A stretch of DNA of 62,566 nucleotides from Candidatus Altimarinota bacterium (GTDB lineage Bacteria > Patescibacteriota > Gracilibacteria > Absconditabacterales > Absconditicoccaceae): positions 1-62,566 of the forward strand of contig JALTWR010000006.1 of the NCBI GenBank assembly GCA_027046965.1, in the 5' to 3' direction. Below are positions 1 through 10,946 of the stretch, piece after piece. The notes beneath the pieces were generated by a model. The model worked only from the letters and a program-made list of their open reading frames with translations. It made no database searches and was not told the DNA's origin. How positions within the stretch are numbered: the first letter of the stretch is position 1; each line of letters starts with the position of its first letter. The position numbers were made by a program, and so were the translations under genes.

Positions 1-45
1 TGGTAGAAATTTGTTAGAATAGTTTTGGATAATTAAGATTACTTG

Positions 46-675
46 ATGAAAATTTTGCTTGAAGAGTCGTCCCGAGGAGAGTCCCTTTTAGTAAATCTCA
101 ACCTAATCGCTAATAACGATACCATAAAACCTTTGATTCCTATTTTTGCAGATGGAGTTGTTTTTTTGTATCCTGTGTTTTTAGTGTTGTGGTATCTTTT
201 GGGGGGATATATTGTCCAAAAAAGCCATAAAAAATATGCTATTTTAACTTTTTTGGGAGTCATAGCCTCGATTTTGATTACATTGTTTATTCAGCAATTT
301 GTAGATAAAGCTCGTCCTGAAAATTTTTTGAATCAAGATATGCTCGTGCTAAAGCATTTCCCCTCTATAAGTTTTCCATCAGACCATGCCACAGTTGGTT
401 TTGCTATGGCTTTTGGCATTATTCGGAGTTGATCTAAGCTCAAAAATAAGTGGCTTAAGATAAGTTGATACATATTTTTGATACTGGCGGTTTTGATGGG
501 GTTAGCTAGGATCGGAGCTTGAGTTCATTGGCCTACAGATATATTGGCTGGGATGGTAGTGGCACTTTTGTGAGTTGAGCTAGTTTTTAAAAATGAAGAT
601 ATATTGGCAAAATTTGTAAATTTTTTGATATGATTTGAGGAGAAGGTTTTGGGAATTGTTTTTCAAAGATTCTAA
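46..675 (+). CDS. PAP2-family membrane phosphatase
   Basis: A 209-residue type 2 phosphatidic acid phosphatase. Family members remove phosphate from lipid phosphates such as undecaprenyl pyrophosphate, with the active site on the outer face of the membrane. The active-site pieces are visible: R90-P91, then P111-S112-D113-H114, then R155, H161 and D165 in the R-x5-H-x3-D arrangement, set among hydrophobic segments. In-frame UGA codons in the last third are read as Gly; one gives the Gly just before H161's loop. ATG at 46 is preferred over TTG at 43. The substrate is not visible from sequence; recycling the wall-carrier lipid fits the peptidoglycan genes nearby. It converges on the next gene with 14 bases between stops. 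Confidence 0.8.
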
Positions 676-689
676 AAATACTAAGAATT

Positions 690-1553
690 TTAAGAGGGAT
701 TTTTGAGATATTTTAATATTTTTAGAGTCATTGTTACAACTCAGTCTTTGGCCTGTTTTTTGTCAGGGTGTAAATTGGCATTTGCATATAAATTAGTGGT
801 AGGATGAGTTCATTTGGTAATTCCGTTGTAAGTTATAGCATGTAATTGTAAATCTAAAATAGAGTAATGCAGATATGAAATATCAATATTGTCTTTACCA
901 AAATCAGAGTGTAATTTTTTAAGGCGGGCATAATAATTTCGTTTGTGCTTGGAAAAGTTAATGAAATCTTGAGCTTGTTGGATAATCTCTCCTGTAGTAA
1001 GATATTTACCAGGTGTATAATATTTACCGTTGTTTATTTGAAATATTCCAAAATGATTGTTCAAAGGGTTAGTAGGTTTGCAGGAATTTTCTCTATACCA
1101 AGTTGCAATTATTAATTCTGGAGGGAAGTTTTGAGCGATGCCTAGTTCATCTAACTGATTAAAATATCTCATACATCTGGAGGGAGGAGGAGATAGGTCT
1201 TGTTGGTCCAATTTTAACATAGTTGATAAGTTGTCGTATTTGCTTTTTTTAATTTGGTTGATAATCCATCTTTTTATCTTTTCTTTTTTGGGGTCTGATG
1301 ATGAGTAAGAGGTTAGATTTTTTAAAATTTTGTAGAGTTCTTCTCTTGAATCTCTGTTTTTGAGGTAATACACATTGATAAGGTTTTTAATTTTTTGTAA
1401 TTTGTTTTGCTGAGATTGTTGATCGGGTTGCTCGTATGGTTGATAATTTGCTAAAGCTATTTTTAGATTTTGTGCAAAAATATTAATTGCTAAAATAGCA
1501 AGCAGCGTTAGAACTAAAATTCTAAAAGTTTGTGGTTTTTTGGGTAAATTCAT
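690..1553 (-). CDS. Secreted lysozyme-like / lytic transglycosylase-like protein
   Basis: A 287-residue protein with an N-terminal hydrophobic anchor or signal (about residues 10-28), a charged Gln-rich linker, and a C-terminal lysozyme-like fold. The core has the pattern ATWYREN with candidate catalytic Glu155, followed by HFGIFQI, the usual layout of Slt-type glycan hydrolases, and ends with YANANL...DGVV, also typical. It would cleave peptidoglycan glycan strands outside the membrane. An in-frame UGA near residue 248 is Gly; reading it as stop would remove the conserved tail. Enzyme class (lysozyme versus lytic transglycosylase) cannot be decided by eye. Confidence 0.68.
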
Positions 1554-1626
1554 TGGTAAAAATATCTGTATATCAAAAATAGCCTAGCAAATATACTTAT
1601 TTTGGGTTAAGTATCAAGTGTACAAA

Positions 1627-2037
1627 CTACAGTCTTATTAGTCTGTATTCTATTTTTTTTGTATCAACTAGTCTTTTTATTTTGAGCTCATTTTGATTGA
1701 GTTGGCTTTGTCCTGTTTTGATTTCCAAAAATATTATCTTGGATGGATTACCTTTGTGAAGGTCTTTTATTATTATATAATCTACTCATTTGCCCAAAAA
1801 TACCATATCTTTGGGATTAAATGGAAAATTTTTAAGTAGAGGAGCTATTTGTTCTGTTATCTGCCCTATTATTACAGATCTTGACTTTTTTATCGCCTGA
1901 TTTTGAGCTTTTTTTGATTTTTGATACCAGTAGATAGAAGCAAAAAGCCATGTAATTATAGCTGTTGTTAATGTTATCCCAACTATTAGCAGCAAATCTT
2001 GATTTAATTTTTCCAAAAATATGCTAGAGATATTCAT
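1627..2037 (-). CDS. Membrane-anchored Holliday-junction-resolvase-like endonuclease (Endonuc_Holl type)
   Basis: A 136-residue protein. An N-terminal transmembrane helix (about residues 14-36) is followed by a basic helix and a C-terminal domain holding DYIIIKDL and FLEIKTG. This D...ExK arrangement is the restriction-endonuclease-like core seen in the small family described as related to archaeal Holliday junction resolvases, whose members also start with a membrane helix. Cellular role is unknown even for the family. The single UGA, in GKGVDY, is Gly; without it the catalytic motif would be lost. It is divergent from the next gene. Confidence 0.6.
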
Positions 2038-2101
2038 TTTACATTAGTTGTTAAAAATGTATATTGGTATTGTTATTTTACAAATTAACTTTTTTTTGGC
2101 A

Positions 2102-2509
2102 ATGAGAAAAAACGCTGTTTTGGAAGTCTACCTGGCTTTAGTTTCTGCTGCTTCTTTGATAATTTTTGCTGTTAGTTTCTCAATAGTAGTTAGCAAGACG
2201 ATGGATTATTTTTTTGTTTCTTGGGAAGAATATAAGGTTTCAAACAGATGGTATTTGGATCAGCCTTGTAAAGGCTCTTTTCCTACTCCTACAGTTGTAA
2301 CGGGTAAGGTGGCTGAACCTGTAAAAGTTGATGAGGAATGTAGAAAACAAAATGAAAAAGAATTAAAATTACAAAGGCAGCTAGAGTTCAAAAAAACTTT
2401 AATTAATTCTTTGCCTGTCGCTTTGATATTTTTGATTATATTTTGGTTCCATTACAAGGCGTTAAGGGCATATATGAACTCTTCAAAAGATATTGAAGTT
2501 GAAAAATAA
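2102..2509 (+). CDS. Small two-helix membrane protein, unknown function
   Basis: A 135-residue protein with a transmembrane helix near each end (about residues 8-30 and 105-122) and a soluble middle containing two Cys (in DQPCKGS and DEECRKQ). An upstream in-frame ATG at 2057 would add 15 hydrophobic residues; the start at 2102 is preferred because the MRKN start then precedes the first helix in the usual way. Similar small two-helix proteins occur in other Patescibacteria, but I do not recognise a named family. There is no UGA codon in the gene. Confidence 0.55.
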   Translation: MRKNAVLEVYLALVSAASLIIFAVSFSIVVSKTMDYFFVSWEEYKVSNRWYLDQPCKGSFPTPTVVTGKVAEPVKVDEECRKQNEKELKLQRQLEFKKTLINSLPVALIFLIIFWFHYKALRAYMNSSKDIEVEK

Positions 2510-2574
2510 GAGCAAAACATTACATTTAAAAATGCTTAGTTTTATTTTGGCCTAATATTAACATAAAAACACAA

Positions 2575-5500
2575 ATGAGCTTAGAGAATTTCCCAAAAAA
2601 GTATTCTCATGAAATTGAACCACAAATTTATGAAAAATGGGAGTCTTATCGTTTGTTTGCTCCCGAGGTTGCTCAAGAGTATTATAAAAAACAAGGATGA
2701 GAACCAACAGATGAAAGATTTATGATTCCAATGCCTCCTCCTAATGTAACAGGAGTTTTGCATTTGGGTCATGCTATGATGCTTGCAATAGAAGACGCCT
2801 TGGTTAGATACAATCGTATGCTTGGTAAAAAGACTTTGTGGATACCAGGTACAGATCATGCTTGAATTGCTACTCAGGTAGTTGTTGAAAAAAAAGTGCT
2901 AAAGGAAGAAGGTAAAACTAGACATGATTTTTGAAGGGAGAAATTTTTGGCAAAAATTTGGGATTGGGTTAAATTTTCAAGAAGCACTATAGTGTCTCAG
3001 GTAAAAAGGATGGGTAGTTCAGCTGATTGGGATAGAGAACAATTTACTGTTTCTGAGCACCTTTCCCGTGCAGTGAGAAAATCCTTCTCTAACTTGCATA
3101 AAAAGGGTAAAATTTATAGATGATCTTACATAGTAAACTGGTGTCCTAGGTGTCAAACTGTAGTATCTGATATAGAAGTTAAATATACGGATAGAGAGGA
3201 TAGACTGTATTATGTGAAATATTTTATAAATAAAAAATGAGATGCGTTAACAGTAGCAACTACTCGCCCTGAAACAATTTTTGCAGATGTTGCGCTGGCG
3301 GTAAATCCTAGGGATAGGAGATACAAAAAATATATAGGGAAAACTGCCTTGATACCTATTGTTAATAGACCTATTCCTATCATTGCCGATGAACATGTTG
3401 ATCCTACTTTTGGTACAGGTGTTTTGAAGATTACTCCTGCTCATGATCCTGATGATTATCAGATAGGCCTTAGACATGAACTTCCACTAGACGTTTTTGC
3501 TATTGATAAGAATGGGAAATTTACTGAAATGGCAGGTGAATTTGCAGGTAAGCCAGTAGATGAGGTATTTGAGAACTTCCTTACAATGCTTGAAGAAATA
3601 TGAAACTTGGAAAAAGTAGAAAAACATACTCATTCTGTTCCTGAGTGTGATAGATGTGGTACCAGAATTCAGCCAATGGTTTCAACACAATGGTTTGTTA
3701 ATGTGTCTGAAGCTGCGAAGAAGTCAATTGAAGCTGTAAAACAAGGGGATACTACTATTCACCCTTCAAGGTTTAATAAAGTCTTTTATAATTGGCTTGA
3801 AAATATTCAACCATGGTGTATTTCCCGTCAACTTTGGCGAGGGCATAGATTGCCAGTTTGGTATTGTTCTCAAGGCCATATAAATGTTTTTGATGAGGAT
3901 GTCTTTTTGGAGCAATACAATCATTCAAAATCTAAAAAGCATATAATTTTGTCTTTAATTATATTCAACTTGATAGCAGATTCACGTTTAAAAAATCCAT
4001 TTAATGTAGAAGAATTAGTAAAGGTTTTGTTTTCCAATTCTTTGCTGGCACATCAATGAAGTGTATTGAGGGCATATCTAAATATATACCAAGAGAAGTT
4101 CAAAGATGATTCAGTATTTTTGAAGGAGATACAAGCTTTATCAGAACTTGAACAATCAGGAGATATCAAAAATTTGGTTAAATGAGTAGAAAGGCTTGTT
4201 GATTTGCTAGAAGACGCTTATTTGATAAAAAAAGAAGGAGATCTATATAGGTTTGAGTATACTTGTCAGGAATGTGGGGATAAAAACTTGCATCATGATG
4301 AGGATGTACTTGATACATGGTTTAGTAGCGCATTGTGGCCATTTAGTATCTTGGGATGGCCAGAAAATACTCAAGATCTAAAAGAATATTATCCAAACGA
4401 TGTCTTGGAAACAGGTTATGATATCTTGTTTTTCCGAGTGGCTAGGATGATGATGATGGGGTTTGAAAATATGCAGCAAACACCATTTTATCATATATAT
4501 TTGCATTGATTGGTTAGGGATGAAAATGGTCAAAAAATGTCAAAGTCCAAAGGGAACGTAGTTGATCCTCTTGAAATTATTGAGAAGTACGGTGCAGATT
4601 CTTTGAGATTTGCATTGCTGTATGGTATTACACCTGGAAATGATATTAGATTTTCTGAGGAAAAAGTAGAATATTGATGGAGATTTATTAACAAGATATG
4701 GAATGCTAGTAGGTATATTTATTCTAAGCTTCCAGAAGATATTAAATTTGATTATCATTTGTTAGAAGAAGATATCCTTTGAAATATAGATAAATTGAAC
4801 GATTTTGATAAATGGATATTGTATCATCTTCAAAAAACAGTTAAAGAAGTGCATAAGTATTTTGATAAATTTATGCTGGGAGAGGCTTTAAATAGTATTG
4901 TTCAATTTGCTTGGTCAGATTTGTGTGACTGGTATATAGAGATATCAAAAAAAGAATTCTCAGAGCAGACTAATAAGGTTTTGATATATGCTATGGGGAC
5001 AGTTTTGAAACTTTTGCATCCCTTCTTGCCCTTTGTGACTGAAAAACTCTGGGAGAAATTAGGATTTGATTGATTTGTTATGGTTAGTAGCTATCCACGC
5101 AAATATGATATATTTGAAAAAAATTACAAGGTCAACTTGTTGCTAGATTTGATAAAGTGACTTAGGGCCTTAAAAGTAGAAAACAACGTAGCAGCTAAGC
5201 CAGTTGAAATAGGGATTTCTGGAAGAGATGAAATTTTAAAACTAGTTAAAAAGTATGAGCAATTAATAAAATTTTTGGTTAAAGGAACTCATTTGATTGC
5301 TTCTTCTCAATCCTTGCCAGAAGATTTTGTCACAGATGTTGTTGAGGATATGGTAATTGGTATAAAGATTGATGGAAATTTATGAAATTTAAAAGAGCAG
5401 TTAGTACAATTGCAGGAACAATTGAGCAAGGAAAATGAATTTTTGCAAAATCTAAGAAATATTTTGGCAAATCCGGCATTTTTACAAAACGCAAAACCTG

Positions 5501-5598
5501 AAGTTATTGAGCAAAAAAAGAAAAAAATGGAGGAGGTGCAATCTAAAATCATTGCAATAGAGGAGGAGATAGCTAGAATAAAAATGAAATTAAGATAA
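2575..5598 (+). CDS. valS: Valyl-tRNA synthetase
   Basis: Charges tRNA-Val with valine in the cytoplasm. The class I signature HLGH is at residues 63-66 and KMSKS at 654-658, with the expected PPPNVTG and GTDHAGIATQ around the first. The editing domain lies between. The C-terminal ~65 residues form the family's coiled-coil tRNA-binding arm. At 1007 residues it is longer than the usual 880-950: a helix-rich insertion of roughly 125 residues (about 435-560) sits between WYCSQG and the zinc-type segment CQECGDK that precedes [11 protein letters not shown]. About twenty UGA codons are read as Gly, including the HAG of the first signature. Confidence 0.95.
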
Positions 5599-5621
5599 AT
5601 TTATCAAATTATTTTTTAAAA

Positions 5622-6002
5622 ATGAAGATATTGAGCAGAATTTTGGCTTTAGTGCTTATAAATGGATATATTGTTTATTTTATTGGCAAATATTTGCCTT
5701 CTCTTTTGACAATTAAACCTTCGCCAGAGGCTTTTACTCCAGAGTTGGTATTGATTGTAGGGTTTGTATTTTGGTTAGTAAATGATGTGGCAAAAGCTAT
5801 CGTGAGATTCTTCTCACTGCCTTTGATATGGTTAACTCTTTGATTGATATCGCTCATAATTAATGTCTTGGCTATTTATGGGTTTGTATATGTGGTTAAC
5901 AGTTTGAAACTTTGAGTTGAAATACTTGTTCCTAGTTTATTTGCGGCATTTGCTTTGTCTTTGTTGGTTTCTATCATAAATTTATTTTTTAAAAAGATCT
6001 AA
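5622..6002 (+). CDS. Four-helix membrane protein, phage holin family 4 / YvlD-like
   Basis: A 126-residue protein with four closely spaced transmembrane helices and short loops. The order of segments (a PSLLTIKP loop, a VLIVGFVFWLVND helix, then FFSLPLIWLTLGL) matches the YvlD/Mycobacterial-holin-like family, which is common in Gram-positive and CPR genomes and has no established enzymatic role. UGA codons at two positions are Gly. It begins 23 bases after valS and is followed after 3 bases by the next gene, so the three may be co-transcribed. Confidence 0.6.
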
Positions 6003-6005
6003 GAT

Positions 6006-6245
6006 ATGCTTAAGGTATTTTATGGTTTTGCATTTTTGGCTTCCTTGGTTGTGTTTATAATCATTTTTGCTTCTAATGTTGTTATGGCTAGTTCTTATTA
6101 TTTTTATTTTTTGTCTTCTACTATTTCAGCTACATTGGTCTTGGTGATTACTTACCTAACATGAATTGCAACAGGAATATTTGGAATCCTTCTCTTTAAA
6201 TCTATTTTACAAAACAATTATTGAGGCGATGACTTTGACTTATAA
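6006..6245 (+). CDS. Small two-helix membrane protein (possibly LapA-like)
   Basis: A 79-residue protein with two hydrophobic helices (about residues 5-25 and 38-68) and an acidic tail ending GGDDFDL. Size, two-helix layout and the glycine-rich second helix resemble LapA/DUF1049 proteins, but the match is only by shape. Two UGA codons are Gly, one in YLTGIATG. Its last 17 bases overlap the start of the following gene, which suggests translational coupling. Confidence 0.5.
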
Positions 6246-6831
6246 TATCTCCAGGGATAGGGCAGCTTTTTTGCTGGGAGTTTCTACTAGAACCTTGGAT
6301 AGATATATTCGCAAGGGACTTTTGTCATATACTAAAAAATGAAAAAGAGTTTTACTTTCAGAAGAGGAGGTGCTAGAGTTTAGAGAAAAAATGGAACAAG
6401 AAGACTCAATGGACGTTGTCTTAGAACCTGAAGTGGTAAAACCTTCTAAAAAGACCGAGAAAGCAGAAGTGACGCAGGATCCTGCAGAGCAGACATCTAT
6501 TTTACCAAAAGATGCTATTTCAAAAACGTTAAGAGAGTTTGTGGATATTTTAAAAGAAAAAGATAAACAACTGGAAGAAAAAAATAAAGTAATTTTTATG
6601 TTGAATCGTCAGATATGAGAACTAGAAAATAAATTATCCAATATGATAGCCTTGCCGGACTATACCAAGGAAAAAGAAAAACTTCTTAAAGAAAAAGAAA
6701 AACTAGAACTTGAAAAAAAACAGCTAGAGGACAATGTGGTATATCTCAAAATTGTAAATATCCTTTTTGTGTTTTTTATTATATTTTTGGTGGTGTGAGG
6801 GCTTTTGTGGGCTGGAATAATTAAGTTTTAA
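6229..6831 (+). CDS. MerR-like helix-turn-helix protein with coiled coil and C-terminal membrane anchor
   Basis: A 200-residue protein. Residues 3-45 form a helix-turn-helix of the excisionase/MerR type (DRAAFLLGVSTRTLDRYIRKG followed by the wing with KKGKRVLL). Then come an acidic linker with E-V-K repeats, a long Lys/Glu coiled coil (about 105-170), and one C-terminal transmembrane helix (about 172-195). This layout suggests a DNA-binding protein tethered to the membrane, perhaps for chromosome anchoring or a membrane-linked regulator; that is inference. The start ATG lies inside the preceding gene. Confidence 0.65.
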
Positions 6832-6880
6832 TTGGTTCTTTTGTGATTTCTTATCTTGTATTTAATTGCAATTTAGGTAG

Positions 6881-6908
6881 TTGCAAAATTTTTTTAAATC
6901 AATATAAC
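6881..6908 (+). promoter_or_regulatory. Candidate sigma-70 promoter for the suf genes
   Basis: TTGCAA at 6881-6886 and TATAAC at 6903-6908 are separated by 16 bases and lie 38 bases upstream of the sufC start. A second TATAAT lies directly against the start codon but is too close for a normal leader. Confidence 0.45.
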
Positions 6909-6946
6909 CTAAAAGCCTAAATTTAGATATTAAGCAATCTTATAAT

Positions 6947-7675
6947 ATGAGTTTAGAGGCCAAAGATCTTTATGTTAAGGTGGAGGACAAGGAGGTCCTT
7001 AGTTGAGTAAATGTTAGATTTGAGCTAGGTAAAAATTATACTATTTTGGGTAAAAATGGTAGTGGTAAATCTTCTTTTGCATATGCTTTGATGTGACATC
7101 CAAAGTATGAAATTACTAAGTGAGATATACTTTTGGATGGGGAATCTTTGTTAGATTTAAGTCCAGATGAGAGAGCAAAAAAGTGAATATTCTTGGCTTT
7201 TCAAAATATTCCTGAAATTCCAGGTGTAAAGCTTTTTGAATTTTTAAGGACTGTTTATAACTCTTGGAAGGGCACAAATGAAACTTTTTTGAGCTTTAAA
7301 AAAATAATCGAGCCTTTGTTGCAAGAATTAGATATTCCTAAGGAGTTTCTTTGGCGTGATTTGAATGTCGGTTTTAGTGGTTGAGAAAGAAGGAAAATCG
7401 AGATTTTACAGTTAAAATTGTTAAATCCTAAATATATTATCTTGGACGAAGTAGATTCTGGGCTTGATGTAGATGCCTTCAAGCAAGTAGCTAATTTGCT
7501 CCAAAGTTTAGACTCTGACCAAAATACATTTGTGATAATCACTCATTATTTCACTATATTAGATTATATCGCGGTGGATCGGGTGTATGTTTTCGAAGAT
7601 GGCAAGGTTGCCAAAGAAGGAGCTAAGGAATTAGCAGATCAAATTAGAAATCAGGGTTTCAAAGTATTAAGTTAA
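6947..7675 (+). CDS. sufC: Fe-S assembly ATPase SufC
   Basis: The ABC-type ATPase of the SUF iron-sulfur assembly complex, working in the cytoplasm with SufB and SufD. Walker A is GKNGSGKS (residues 35-42), the signature is FSGGERRK with its second Gly from UGA, and Walker B is YIILDEVDSGLD, the form specific to SufC. At 242 residues it is close to the family norm. It is first in the suf gene run; sufB follows after 33 bases. Confidence 0.95.
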
Positions 7676-7708
7676 ACCTTAAAATTTATTATTAAGTCAA
7701 ACTTAAAT

Positions 7709-9106
7709 ATGGATACTAATCTATCAACTCTAAGACAGGAGATGGACACTCCTGATCAGGTGGAGTACGATATAATAATAAAATGATTATCTGAAGAGAA
7801 TATAAAAAAGATTTCCTCGTATCTTGAGGAGCCATCTCGAATGTTGGAACATAGATTAAGAAGCTATAAAATATTTTTGGAATTACCTATGCCCAAATGG
7901 GGACCAGACTTAAGTAAAATTAATTTTGATGATATAGTCTATTTTGCCAAAGTTAAGGATATTGACAAATACAAGACAAGTTGGGAAGAAGTACCAGAAG
8001 AGATCAAAAAGACTTACGAAAAACTGTGAATTCCAGAGGCTGAAGCCAAGTATTTAGCTGGAGCAGGGTGACAGTTTGATGCAGAGATGGTATATCATAG
8101 AATCCAGCAGAGACGGGCTGATAAAGGAGTGATATTTGAAGATATGAATGAGGCTGTTAAAAAATATCCTGAGCTTGTAAAAAAATATTTTATGAAATTA
8201 ATTCCTCCCTCAGATCATAAATTTGCTGCTTTACATTGAGCAGTTTGGTCTTGAGGTACTTTTATATATATTCCTAAGGGGGTTAAGGTTGATCAACCTC
8301 TTCAGGCTTATTTTAGGATGAATATTGCCTGATGAGGACAATTTGAGCATACATTGATAATTTTGGAAGATGATACAAGAGGAGATTATATAGAAGGATG
8401 TTCTGCTCCTATTTATCGTCAAATATCTATTCATGCTTGATGAGTGGAAATATATGTTGGTAAAAATTCCCATATGAGATATTCATCAGTGGAAAATTGG
8501 TCTAGGAACACCTATAATCTCAATACTAAGAGGGCTTTAGTAGAAGAAAACTCTTATATGGAGTGGATATGAGGTAACTTAGGATCAGGTGTGACGATGC
8601 TTTATCCGGCTTCTATTTTGAAATGAGATAATTCAAAAGCTGATCATATATGAGTTGCAGTAGCTACCAAAGATCAGTATCAAGATGTAGGTTCTAAAGT
8701 GATTCATATAGGTAAAAATACATCTTCAACAATAGTTTCCAAATCAATCTCTAAAGATTGAGGGATAAGTGTTTACAGGGGACTTGTAGAAATTCGTTCT
8801 AGTGCTCAAGGAGCAATTAATAGTACTGAATGTGATGCATTATTATTGGATGATAAGTCTGTAAGTGATACTATACCTAATATTAAGGTATTTAATCCAA
8901 CAGGTGTAGTGGCTCATGAGGCAAGTGCTTGAAAGGTTGACGAGGATAAGCTTTTTTATATGATGTCTAGGTGATTGGATGAGGAGCATGCTATGGCTAT
9001 GATTGTAAATGGTTTTATTTCTCCAGTTGTTAAAAAACTTCCTTTGGAGTATGCAGGAGAGCTTAACAGATTGATTGAAATGGAAATGGAATGAAGCGTT
9101 GGATAA
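7709..9106 (+). CDS. sufB: Fe-S cluster scaffold protein SufB
   Basis: The scaffold subunit of the SUF complex, 465 residues, as expected. Conserved landmarks include [23 protein letters not shown], the [15 protein letters not shown] segment, and [19 protein letters not shown]. The GCSAPIY motif with Cys is present, and C-terminal [18 protein letters not shown] matches. Many of the conserved glycines are UGA. The gene is followed after 26 bases by a shorter partner with the same fold. Confidence 0.95.
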
Positions 9107-9132
9107 AAATTTAAATACTAGTTTAAGTTAAG

Positions 9133-9735
9133 ATGGATAAATTAACTAAAAATACTTTTATTCAATGGGAGTGAGATGTGTCAAAGGAAATTGAATTGGA
9201 AGGTAATTTGATTGTTGCCAACCTGATAAGGTGAGAATGAGAATATAATTTAAGATATAAGACTTATCCTGACGCTGACGTAGATTTAAGAGTCTTGATT
9301 GTAACTGATAATAGCAAAACTCAAAAAGTTAATATACAGGCAATATTAAACAGTTCTCATTCCAAGATAAATCTTCATATAATAGCATTGGTGCTAGATG
9401 GCGAGCTTATTTTGGATGGAGGAATTTTTATTCCACCGGGTGTGGCAAAAGTAGAATGACATTTGTTGGAAGAAAATATCATACTAGGTGAGAATATAAA
9501 AATAACTTCTTTACCCAGATTGGATGTGCGTAGCAATGATGTTGCTGCTTCCCACTGAGCTAAGATAGAAAAGCTTGATGAGCTCAAAATGTTTTATCTT
9601 AGATCAAAAGGATTGAGCAAAAAGCAAGCCCAATTGTTACTTATAGATTGATATATCCATAAATTTTTTGAGGGATTAGATGATACCCAACAGTTAGAGC
9701 AGGAGCTTATGAATTACTTCCAAAATAATTTGTAA
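9133..9735 (+). CDS. sufD: Short SufD-like subunit (SUF-B/D fold)
   Basis: A 200-residue protein with a right-handed beta-helix core like the SufB/SufD family (the HSKINLHIIALVLDG and LDVRSNDVAASHGAKI strands) and a helical end containing LRSKGLSKKQAQLLLIDGYI, which matches the SufD C-terminus where conserved SH and the helix pack on SufC. It is much shorter than a typical SufD of about 400 residues, lacking the N-terminal helical part. It presumably pairs with SufB on the SufC dimer. Its stop overlaps the next ATG (TAATG). Confidence 0.8.
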
Positions 9736-10508
9736 TGAAAAAGTTGGAGGTTTGGGCATTAAAGCTAAAAAACTTGGACCAGCTAGCTAGATTAAAAGAT
9801 GATTTGAGTATTAAAAAGGAATTTAAAATAGAAAATTGATATTGATGGGAGGTTGAAAATAAAAAATATGTTTTTGCTTTTGAGGACGGAAGCATTGTCT
9901 TAGTATGATTTGGAGATTTGGAATATGAAAAGTTGTTTAAACGTATTGGACCGGTTTTGGTTATTGAAAGGTATCTAATAGAGATTAACCATTCGCAAGA
10001 TAGGTTTTTTAATGTCAAAGATGGTAAAGTTGTCTTTTCTAAGTTTAGTCTAGAAGCTATAGAAGTTTTGGCTCTAGTGTTATCTATGTCTGTAAGTTTA
10101 GAATATTTTGAGGAGCAAGTTGAAAAAATATTGGATAGTGTAAACTTTCATCAAGAATTCTTACAAACTCGTAGAGTTAAATTCAAAACTTATCAAATGC
10201 TCAAAATATGGGCTCAAGTATTAGAAATAAAGAGAAATATTTTGAATCAACTTTATATAATAGATAAACCAGATATAGTGTGGGATAGCCCTATGTTGAA
10301 GGGACTCTATGAGAGATTAGTTTATCTTTATGATATTCAAGAAAGATTTGAAGCTTTGGAGTACAAGATTGATTTTGTAAATGAAGTCGTTAGTTTTGTA
10401 CAAGAGCGATTATCTTCTCGCAAAGATCACTTTTTGGAACGGATTATAATATTGCTTATAGCTTTTGAAATAGTAGTGTATCTAATAGAATTATTTTTTA
10501 AAATTTAA
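9735..10508 (+). CDS. RMD1/YagE (DUF155)-type membrane protein
   Basis: A 257-residue protein. The helical middle with MLKIWAQVLEIKRNILNQLY and the closing part EVVSFVQERLSSRKDHFLERIIILLIAFEIVVYLIE, a single C-terminal transmembrane helix after an amphipathic HFLERI segment, are typical of the RMD1/DUF155 family. Eukaryotic members act in mitochondrial or sporulation functions; the bacterial role is not established. It is translationally coupled to the sufD-like gene, so an accessory role in iron-sulfur assembly is possible but not shown. Confidence 0.7.
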
Positions 10509-10517
10509 CTTCACAAA

Positions 10518-10922
10518 ATGTTGGATGAACTAATAAAAGCTTATGCTTCTCAGCCTGTGGGGAAAAAAATCATAGAGAATCCTACTATTAAGCACAGCGA
10601 AGGTAATGCTATTTGCGGGGATAGTATTGATATTTATCTAAAAATAGATAATAATGATATCATAGTGGATTTTTGATGGGATGGAGAGCCCAAAATTACT
10701 ACTGTGGTCGGAGCTTCTATATTGGCAGAAGAGATAGTTGGCAAAAATATTGATGAAGTATTAAATTGGAGTTTTGATTTTTTCAAGGAGAGAGGGATAG
10801 AGGTGTCCGATAGGAGAAAAAGATCAGTGGTATTCCCTCTCGTGGTAACTCAAAACGCTATAAAAAAACACAAATGAATTCCTCCAGCTCAGTGGAGTGT
10901 AGTAGAGGATTTGATTGAATAA
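10518..10922 (+). CDS. NifU/SufU-like protein lacking two of three scaffold cysteines
   Basis: A 134-residue protein aligned by eye with SufU/IscU. The first block GNAICGDSIDIYLKI keeps the conserved Cys and Asp. The second block, normally FxGxGCAIS, reads FGWDGEPKITTVVGAS with no Cys, although the following ILAEEIVG helix is kept. The third Cys (normally RxxC) is also missing: RRKRSVVFPLVV. A protein with a single cysteine is unlikely to hold a cluster in the standard way or receive sulfur as SufU does. It may be a structural partner or use a different donor. No sufS is seen in the window. Confidence 0.7.
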
Positions 10923-10946
10923 GGTTTAAATAAAAGTTTTTAAAAG

